A DNA stretch of 6,532 nucleotides from Caldifarciminota bacterium UBA2202 (GTDB lineage: Bacteria > Hydrothermota > 32-111). The notes under the pieces are model-generated. The model searched no databases. It saw only the letters and a program-made list of their open reading frames with translations, and was not told where the DNA came from. Every line of letters starts with the position of its first letter. Position 1 is the stretch's first letter. This document shows positions 1 to 4,688 of this stretch, one piece after another. The position numbers and the translations under genes are program-made. Location of the stretch: contig DCUY01000032.1 of the NCBI GenBank assembly GCA_002327905.1, forward strand, positions 1 to 6,532, in the 5' to 3' direction.

Positions 1-180
1 GAAGCGCGGCAATCTCCTTACTTCTAATCATTCTTCCGTCTTTCACCTTTTACCCCCTTTTACCTTTTTACCTGTTACCTGTTACCCTTTTCCTTTTACC
101 TTTTACCTTCTTTTACCTTTTACCTATCACCTTTTACCCTTTACCTTTTACCCCCTTTCACCTTTTTACCTGTTACTCTT
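1..180. repeat. C/T-rich heptamer array (left flank of the regulator cassette)
   Basis: The stretch begins inside a GC-rich dispersed element (GAAGCGCGGCAATCTCC at 1-17) and continues as imperfect tandem copies of the heptamer TTTTACC, with variants CTTTACC, TTTCACC and TGTTACC. The + strand is almost free of G, unlike the purine-rich coding strand of the genes. Positions 1-55 match 1645-1699 at 52 of 55 bases, and 121-166 match 1716-1761 at all 46 bases, both in direct orientation, so this block and the third downstream unit are copies of one another. No reading frame here resembles a protein. The element at base 1 is cut by the window edge. Confidence 0.9.
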
Positions 181-188
181 GTATTAAC

Positions 189-234
189 GGTTGACAATTA
201 AAAGAAAAAAATGGTTGACAATCGGGTTGACAAT
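189..234. repeat. 46-bp direct repeat, upstream copy
   Basis: This copy contains the decamer GGTTGACAAT three times, at 189-198, 213-222 and 225-234, with start-to-start distances of 24 and 12 bp. An A-rich spacer (TAAAAGAAAAAAAT) lies between the first and second decamers. The whole block recurs at 1270-1315 with two mismatches out of 46, in the same orientation. Each decamer includes TTGACA, the consensus sigma-70 -35 hexamer, and the middle one has a perfect -10 box 17 bp downstream. The two copies sit immediately outside the regulator's start codon and across its stop codon. Confidence 0.93.
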
Positions 235-243
235 ATGTATAAT
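215..243 (+). promoter_or_regulatory. Consensus sigma-70 promoter, predicted leaderless start
   Basis: TTGACA at 215-220 and TATAAT at 238-243 are both perfect consensus hexamers with a 17-bp spacer. The -35 lies in the second decamer of the 46-bp repeat. The -10 lies in a 9-bp tandem duplication (AATATGTAT at 232-240 and 241-249). A start site 7-8 bases after the -10 falls at 250-251, on the A of the ATG at 251. No Shine-Dalgarno sequence precedes that ATG, which agrees with a leaderless mRNA. The extra TTGACA boxes at 191 and 227 lack a good -10 at normal spacing. They could act as operator half-sites, but this is conjecture. Confidence 0.8.
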
Positions 244-250
244 ATGTATT

Positions 251-1282
251 ATGAATACTGAAAAAAAGATACTTGAATTAATTGAACATAACGGGCAATT
301 TACCTCTGCAGAATTGCAGGAAAAATTTGAAATTTCAAGAGCTATGGCTCACAAATACCTCAAGAAATTCATAGAAGAAGGCAAAATCGAGAAAATCAAC
401 TCTACGCGAAACAGCTACTATAAAAAAACCGATAGAATTACAAGCAGTGCGGCCTATGTTTTCAAATTCTCAGTTAAAAAAGATAATGACGAGAGCATTT
501 CATTTCAAAAAATATCGGATTCATCCGGACTGAAAAGAATCGTAAACAAAAATTCTTATGAAACAGCGAATTACATAATAACTGAAATGATCAATAATGT
601 GCTTGAACATTCAAAATCGGTTGAATATAAAGTGAAGCTTTCTGTAGATTCTTATAATGTGAATTTTGAAATAGCTGATTTTGGAATAGGAGTCTTCAAC
701 TCAATCAGGCAGAAATTCGATTTGCCGACAGAAGAGGATGCGGCAATACTGTTAATGAAGGGCAAGACGACAACATACCCTGAAAGGCACACAGGCGAAG
801 GTATATTCTTTTCAATGAAACTGGCTGACGAATATTTTGTTTCATCAGGGAAAATCAGTTTAGGACATTATTCAAAAGAGAGTCCTCTTATGAAGCAGGT
901 GAGGTTGATAAGAGGCACAAAAGTATTTTTTTCATTGTCAAGAAGCAGTAAAAGAAGAATACAGGAAGTGTTTGATAAATTTGCAGGCAAAGAGTTTGAT
1001 TATAAATTCAATAAAACAAAAGTAACAATGAGTCTCGGCAAGAGTGTAAAATCCCTTATATCAAGGTCGGAAGCAAAGCGTCTTATGGCAGGAGCAGAAA
1101 AATTTAAAGTCATTGAACTCGATTTCAAAGGAATAAAAGAGATGGGGCAAGGATTCGCCCATGAGATTTTCGTTAATTTTAAAAAAACCCATAAAGACAT
1201 TGATATAAAAATCATTAATGCCAATGACATTGTAAAAAAGATGTCAGCCCATGTTGCCGAAGAAAATCAGGTTGACAATTAA
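251..1282 (+). CDS. Winged-helix / HATPase / STAS-like (DUF4325-type) regulator
   Basis: This is a 343-aa cytoplasmic protein with no signal peptide or membrane segment. Residues 1-57 look like a winged helix (an ILELIEHNGQFTSAELQEKF-type helix pair and a YLKKFIEEGKI recognition/wing region). Residues about 100-232 form a GHKL-type ATPase: N-box E112, N115, N116, E119, H120; G1 box DFGIG at 143-147; G2-like HTGEG at 180-184. Residues about 255-335 resemble the STAS-like DUF4325 fold (VIELDFKGIKEMGQGFAHEI). The order resembles an anti-sigma kinase and its antagonist fused behind a DNA-binding domain, so a transcription factor gated by ATP or partner binding is plausible; target and signal are unknown. 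The usual STAS serine near the GFAHE motif appears to be missing. The frame is open up to a TTG at 191, but that would translate the repeat and promoter (MTIKRKKWLTIG...), so ATG 251 is preferred. The last residues (QVDN) and the stop codon lie within the downstream 46-bp repeat. Confidence 0.85.
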   Translation: MNTEKKILELIEHNGQFTSAELQEKFEISRAMAHKYLKKFIEEGKIEKINSTRNSYYKKTDRITSSAAYVFKFSVKKDNDESISFQKISDSSGLKRIVNKNSYETANYIITEMINNVLEHSKSVEYKVKLSVDSYNVNFEIADFGIGVFNSIRQKFDLPTEEDAAILLMKGKTTTYPERHTGEGIFFSMKLADEYFVSSGKISLGHYSKESPLMKQVRLIRGTKVFFSLSRSSKRRIQEVFDKFAGKEFDYKFNKTKVTMSLGKSVKSLISRSEAKRLMAGAEKFKVIELDFKGIKEMGQGFAHEIFVNFKKTHKDIDIKIINANDIVKKMSAHVAEENQVDN

Positions 1283-1315
1283 AAGAAAATAATGGTTGAC
1301 AATCAGGTTGACAAT
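1270..1315. repeat. 46-bp direct repeat, downstream copy
   Basis: This copy matches 189-234 at 44 of 46 positions, with decamers GGTTGACAAT at 1270-1279, 1294-1303 and 1306-1315. It encodes the final VDN and stop codon of the regulator, so the coding sequence runs into the repeat. The 12-bp phrase CAGGTTGACAAT occurs at 1268-1279 and 1304-1315. Unlike the upstream copy it is followed by C/T-rich DNA with no TATAAT at a suitable distance, so it probably does not act as a promoter here. Confidence 0.93.
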
Positions 1316-1346
1316 CCCACCTCTTCTCTTACAAGCCTAAAAGCAT

Positions 1347-1362
1347 ACCAGTTTACCAGTTC
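1347..1362. repeat. Two ACCAGTTY octamers
   Basis: ACCAGTTT and ACCAGTTC lie head to tail, followed by ACTCTTTT. The same octamer type recurs four times at 6423-6454 as ACCAGCNN, also followed by ACTCTT, so this is a small copy of a repeat word found at both ends of the window. Confidence 0.7.
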
Positions 1363-1373
1363 ACTCTTTTTGT

Positions 1374-1412
1374 CCGTCATTGCGAGGCGTCTTCGCCGAA
1401 GCAATCTCCTTG
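1374..1412. repeat. Dispersed palindromic element, copy 1
   Basis: CCGTCATTGCGAGGCG followed by TCTTCGCCGAAGCAATCTCC. It can fold as TTGC (1380-1383) with GCAA (1401-1404), a small internal loop, and GGCG/CGCC (1386-1389 with 1394-1397) closing a TCTT tetraloop. Strings of this kind (GTCATTGCGAG...GAAGCAATCTC) recur, as far as I recall, as dispersed repeats in many unrelated bacterial genomes. This copy has the longer inner stem; copies 2 and 3 have the shorter GAGCGAAGCGC core. Confidence 0.8.
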
Positions 1413-1497
1413 CTTCTCTCATTTCTTTCACCTTTTACCTTTTACCTTCTTTTACCTTTTACCTTTTACCCTTTTCCTTTCACCTTTTACCCATCAT

Positions 1498-1532
1498 CCG
1501 TCTTTGCGAGCGAAGCGCGGCAATCTCCTTAC
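1498..1532. repeat. Dispersed palindromic element, copy 2
   Basis: CCGTCTTTGCGAGCGAAGCG followed by CGGCAATCTCCTTAC. The outer stem pairs TTGC (1504-1507) with GCAA (1520-1523); a small inner GC/GC pair (1510-1511 with 1515-1516) closes a GAA loop. It is identical to copy 3 and lies within the 57-bp perfect repeat 1476-1532/1609-1665. Confidence 0.8.
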
Positions 1533-1630
1533 TTCTCTCATTTCTTTCACCTTTTACCTTTTACCCTTTACCTTTTACCTTCTTTTACCTTTTACCTTTT
1601 ACCCTTTACCTTTCACCTTTTACCCATCAT

Positions 1631-1665
1631 CCGTCTTTGCGAGCGAAGCGCGGCAATCTCCTTAC
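1631..1665. repeat. Dispersed palindromic element, copy 3
   Basis: Identical to copy 2 over the full length. From 1645 onward it also matches the truncated element at base 1 of the window, and the following sequence (ATTCTTCCGTCTTTCACC) is shared only with that left-flank copy. Unit 3 is therefore the closest relative of the left flank of the regulator. Confidence 0.8.
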
Positions 1666-1766
1666 CTCTCTTCATTCTTCCGTCTTTCACCTTTTACCCT
1701 TTACCTTTTACCTATTACCTATCACCTTTTACCCTTTACCTTTTACCCCCTTTCACCTTTTACCTA

Positions 1767-1794
1767 TTGCTAATATCAAATTTATAGTTAATAT
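1767..1794 (+). promoter_or_regulatory. Possible weak promoter for the histidine kinase
   Basis: TTGCTA at 1767-1772 and TAATAT at 1789-1794 are 16 bp apart in the AT-rich stretch between the last repeat and the kinase gene. TATTAT at 1792-1797 is an alternative -10 with 19-bp spacing. Neither is close to consensus. The site is proposed because the gene needs a promoter after about 465 bp of repeats and this is the only AT-rich gap. Confidence 0.3.
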
Positions 1795-1811
1795 TATAGT
1801 GTAACCATTTT

Positions 1812-1817
1812 AAGGAG
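1812..1817 (+). promoter_or_regulatory. Shine-Dalgarno directly abutting the start codon
   Basis: AAGGAG is a strong anti-16S match, but it ends immediately before ATG 1818 with no spacer, where 5-9 bases are usual. The next in-frame ATG (1845, residue 10) has only weak purines before it. An in-frame stop at 1797 rules out a start further upstream. Either initiation here is inefficient or the true start is non-canonical. Confidence 0.5.
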
Positions 1818-4595
1818 ATGATCTTAGATTCAAAGTTTCAGAGTATGTTAAATCGGGAAATCATAAATCTCATCAGGGAGGTTGATTCTTTAGTATATAT
1901 TTCCAAAATTAACAGCGACTATCCCGAACTTTTGATCGGAAACATTCAACTCATAACCGGGCATGAAGAGGATGAAGCATTTAGAAAAGAGATAAAGTGG
2001 AAAGAGATAATTCACAAGGATGATTATGATTTTGTAATGACAAACCAAAGGCGGCTTTTAAATGGTGAAGTAAAGGACATAAAGATTGATTACAGGATAG
2101 TTAAGAAAGATAAATCAATCCAGAAAGTTCATTCAGTCTCTTACCGTATAAAGGGAGATGATTCTTCAGATTATTTATTTGGAATGATATGGGATTTGAA
2201 TGAGAGGAGTCATATTGAAAATTATCTTGAAAAAATACTTGAAAGCACTTCGGATTCTGTCTTTATCCTCAATATGGAAGATGAATCAAATGCGGTATTT
2301 GAACAGGTCAATAAGACATTTGAAGATACTCTTGGGCTCAGCAATGAGAATGTGCAGGGCAGAGGGCTTAAAGAGCTTTTTCCAAAAGATTTAGCGGAAA
2401 AGGCATTGCCGAATTATCTGAAATGCAAGAGAGAGAAAAAGACTATGCTTTATGAAGAGGATATCGAATTTAACAAAACGCGCAGGTATTTTGAAACAAT
2501 GCTTGCTCCAATAATAGATTTAAACGGGAAAATAGACAGGATAATAGGTTTCTGCAAGGACATAAGTGAGAGAAAGATAATGCAAATACAAGATAAGATG
2601 CAGGTCTCCCGTCTCCAAGTTCTTCTAAATATTATCCAGCACAGCTCCGAATCCATACAGGATTTTCTTGATTATGCTCTTGATGAGGCAATAAAACTGA
2701 CTGAGAGTAAAATCGGGTATATTTATTTTTATGACGAAGCCAAGAAAATATTCACTATGAATTCATGGTCAAAAGAAGTGATGAAAGAATGCATGATTGC
2801 AGATAAACAAAGAGTCTATCAGCTTGATAAAACAGGCATCTGGGGAGAGGCGGTAAGGCAGAGAAAGGCGATTTTAGTAAATGATTTTCCTGCTGAAAAT
2901 CCTTTGATAAAAGGGTATCCGGAGGATCATTCAAATCTTGAAAAATTCATGACTATTCCTGTAATATTCGATGATAAAATTGTCGCTGTTGTGGGTGTTG
3001 CAAACAAAAAGGCGGATTACAATGAGATGGATGTTGTCCAATTAACTCTATTTATGGACTCAGTGTGGAAAATATCGGAGAGGAGAAGAGCGATAGAAGA
3101 GCTTGAGAAAACGAAGAATGATCTTTTGGAAATACAAAAAATGTCTTTGATTTCCAGATGGTCTTACGATTTGACAACAGGAGAGATAAATTTCACGGAT
3201 GAGATACTCGATTTCTTCAAAATGGACAGAAATTATCCGAAATTTGAATTTGCTGACCTTTATAATTATGTGTTTGAAGATGACAGAGAAAAATTCAGAA
3301 GCGGATTTCAGTCCCTGATATCGGAATTAAAGCCGATAGATATTGAAGTGAAGTTTCTGATTAAGAATAAAGATTATAGAACTTTATATCTAAAAGGCAG
3401 ATGCGATAGAAATGAAAACGGCTCATGTTCAAAAATAATAGGTTCGGTGCAAGATATAACTAAAATCAAAGAGGCAGAAGAAAAAAATATACTCCTTCAG
3501 GAACAATTGCATCAGTCGCAGAAGCTTGAAGCTTTGGGGCAGTTGGCGGGCGGAGTGGCGCATGATTTCAATAATATGCTTGCCGGAATAATTGGAAATG
3601 CCGAGATAATTCAGATGAAATACTCTGATAATACGGAACTGAATAATTTGGTCGATAAAATAATAGAGTCAAGCCAGCATGCGGCTAATCTAACAAAACA
3701 GCTATTGTCTTTTTCCCGAAAAGGAAAGTATCAATCAGTTCCTATTAACATTCACAAAATCATAGGTGATGTGACAAGTATTTTAAGAAATACTATAGAC
3801 AAAAGAATAATAATTGAACAGCATTTTATTTCAGCCAATCCGACTATTTTGGGAGACCCGGCGCAGATTGAGAATGCTCTTTTGAATCTTTCCATCAATG
3901 CAAGGGATGCTATGCCTAATGGTGGCAAACTGATATTTGAAACGAGTGATATCAATAATAAAAATATGAAGATAGTAATTTCAGACACAGGGCAGGGTAT
4001 GAGCGGAGAGGTTAAAAAGCATCTTTTTGAGCCGTTCTACACTACTAAGGAAAAGGGTAAGGGTACCGGATTGGGGCTTGCCGGCGTATATGGAGTTATA
4101 AAAAATCACAGTGGATTTATAAATGTCTTCAGCGAAGAGGGAGAGGGCACAAAGATATCCATCACATTGCCTCAGTATGAAGGGGAGATGGATGAAGATG
4201 TTTTTGTCGAATTAAAAAATGAGAGATTGAATTTCGGAAAAATAATGGTAATAGATGACGAACCCACAATCAGAACTTCAACAGTTGAAATATTGCGCAA
4301 TTTTGGATACACTGTTCATGACTTCTCTGACGGTAAGAGCGCGATAGAGTTTTATAAGGGCAATCACAGAACTGTAAGCGCAGTGATACTTGATATGATT
4401 ATGCCTGAATTGAATGGAAAAGAGACCTTTTACAAACTCAAGAAGATCAATAAAAATATCAAAGTTGTAATTTCAAGCGGATTCTCGCAGGACGGAGATG
4501 CCGCAGAGCTTCTGAATTATCAGAATGTAACATTTCTGCAGAAGCCATACAGAGCTTCAATGCTTTTGGACAGTCTGAAAAAAGTATTATCCTAA
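1818..4595 (+). CDS. Soluble PAS-PAS-GAF-PAS hybrid sensor histidine kinase with receiver domain
   Basis: This 925-aa protein has no signal peptide or transmembrane segment, so it should sense a cytoplasmic signal. Domains in order: PAS (about 22-130), PAS with a PAC-like end at GFCKDISERK (about 135-253), GAF (about 265-420; GIWGEAVRQRKAILVNDF core), PAS (about 440-550), a short coiled linker, HisKA with the phospho-acceptor H582 in GGVAHDFNN, HATPase with the N-box around N686/N690/N694, G1 DTGQG (723-727), FEPFYTT (737-743) and G2 GKGTGLGLAG (747-756), then a C-terminal receiver (about 807-923) with acidic pocket D813/D814, phospho-acceptor D859, S886/S887 and K909. All catalytic residues are present, so autophosphorylation on His and transfer to the attached Asp are expected. 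No separate output regulator or DNA-binding domain is nearby. The ligand is unknown. It lies 535 bp after the regulator gene with repeats between, so co-transcription is doubtful. The start codon is uncertain (1818 or 1845). Confidence 0.95.
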   Translation: MILDSKFQSMLNREIINLIREVDSLVYISKINSDYPELLIGNIQLITGHEEDEAFRKEIKWKEIIHKDDYDFVMTNQRRLLNGEVKDIKIDYRIVKKDKSIQKVHSVSYRIKGDDSSDYLFGMIWDLNERSHIENYLEKILESTSDSVFILNMEDESNAVFEQVNKTFEDTLGLSNENVQGRGLKELFPKDLAEKALPNYLKCKREKKTMLYEEDIEFNKTRRYFETMLAPIIDLNGKIDRIIGFCKDISERKIMQIQDKMQVSRLQVLLNIIQHSSESIQDFLDYALDEAIKLTESKIGYIYFYDEAKKIFTMNSWSKEVMKECMIADKQRVYQLDKTGIWGEAVRQRKAILVNDFPAENPLIKGYPEDHSNLEKFMTIPVIFDDKIVAVVGVANKKADYNEMDVVQLTLFMDSVWKISERRRAIEELEKTKNDLLEIQKMSLISRWSYDLTTGEINFTDEILDFFKMDRNYPKFEFADLYNYVFEDDREKFRSGFQSLISELKPIDIEVKFLIKNKDYRTLYLKGRCDRNENGSCSKIIGSVQDITKIKEAEEKNILLQEQLHQSQKLEALGQLAGGVAHDFNNMLAGIIGNAEIIQMKYSDNTELNNLVDKIIESSQHAANLTKQLLSFSRKGKYQSVPINIHKIIGDVTSILRNTIDKRIIIEQHFISANPTILGDPAQIENALLNLSINARDAMPNGGKLIFETSDINNKNMKIVISDTGQGMSGEVKKHLFEPFYTTKEKGKGTGLGLAGVYGVIKNHSGFINVFSEEGEGTKISITLPQYEGEMDEDVFVELKNERLNFGKIMVIDDEPTIRTSTVEILRNFGYTVHDFSDGKSAIEFYKGNHRTVSAVILDMIMPELNGKETFYKLKKINKNIKVVISSGFSQDGDAAELLNYQNVTFLQKPYRASMLLDSLKKVLS

Positions 4596-4636
4596 ACCTC
4601 ATCCCGTCTTCATACGTTTCCCACCTCTAAAGGGTA

Positions 4637-4665
4637 TTGACAGTTAAACCTACATTCAATATAAT
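4637..4665 (+). promoter_or_regulatory. Consensus sigma-70 promoter of the propeller gene
   Basis: TTGACA at 4637-4642 and TATAAT at 4660-4665 are both perfect hexamers with a 17-bp spacer. The predicted start near 4672 gives a leader of about 17 bases that includes the ribosome binding site. The promoter makes the downstream gene independent of the kinase gene, which ends 41 bp upstream of the -35 box. Confidence 0.82.
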
Positions 4666-4679
4666 TAATAAAAAACGTT

Positions 4680-4684
4680 GGAGG
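4680..4684 (+). promoter_or_regulatory. Ribosome binding site of the propeller gene
   Basis: GGAGG (within TTGGAGG) is followed 4 bases later by ATG 4689. An in-frame TTG at 4686 lies only one base after GGAGG, so the ATG is the better start. Confidence 0.75.
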
Positions 4685-4688
4685 TTTG

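Larger units (their letters stand above)
1316..1780. repeat. Composite intergenic repeat region: GC-rich elements alternating with heptamer arrays
   Basis: About 465 bp of repeat DNA separate the regulator from the histidine kinase. After a short non-repetitive lead-in come two ACCAGTT(T/C) octamers (1347-1362), then three units, each made of a GC-rich element followed by a C/T-rich run of TTTTACC-like heptamers. Unit starts are near 1374, 1498 and 1631, a spacing of 124 and 133 bp. A 57-bp perfect direct repeat links units 2 and 3 (1476-1532 and 1609-1665), and a 34-bp perfect repeat links units 1 and 2 (1413-1446 and 1532-1565). The region is open in several frames only because the heptamer lacks stop codons. 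All frames read the same FTFYLLP-type heptapeptide, which argues against coding. Confidence 0.93.

Noticed and set aside
189..243. Engineered (tac-like) promoter contamination
   Set aside because: TTGACAATTAA resembles the start of tac, but the rest differs, the same block recurs at 1270, and there is no vector or lac operator sequence.
191..250. TTG start at 191 for the regulator
   Set aside because: The added 20 residues translate the 46-bp repeat and the promoter, there is no Shine-Dalgarno, and the predicted transcript begins after it.
1000..1230. Minus-strand open frame opposite the regulator, and similar ones opposite the other genes
   Set aside because: They lie fully inside well-supported + strand genes and encode no recognisable domain, so they are shadows of those genes.
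1374..1412. Transcription terminator for the regulator
   Set aside because: The hairpin has no following T-run and lies about 90 bp after the stop codon within a dispersed repeat. It is better explained as a repeat element.
1374..1780. CRISPR array
   Set aside because: Repeat units are 124-133 bp apart and the 'spacers' are themselves heptamer repeats rather than unique sequences. No cas genes are present.
1292..1804. Open frames of 89-170 codons across the repeat region
   Set aside because: They read FTFYLLP-like heptapeptides in all frames because a 7-base repeat without stops gives the same peptide in each frame. There is no conserved domain-like sequence and the frames overlap each other.
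4596..4636. Terminator after the kinase gene
   Set aside because: No stem of useful length followed by T residues is visible; only a weak CCC/GGG pairing near 4620-4634.
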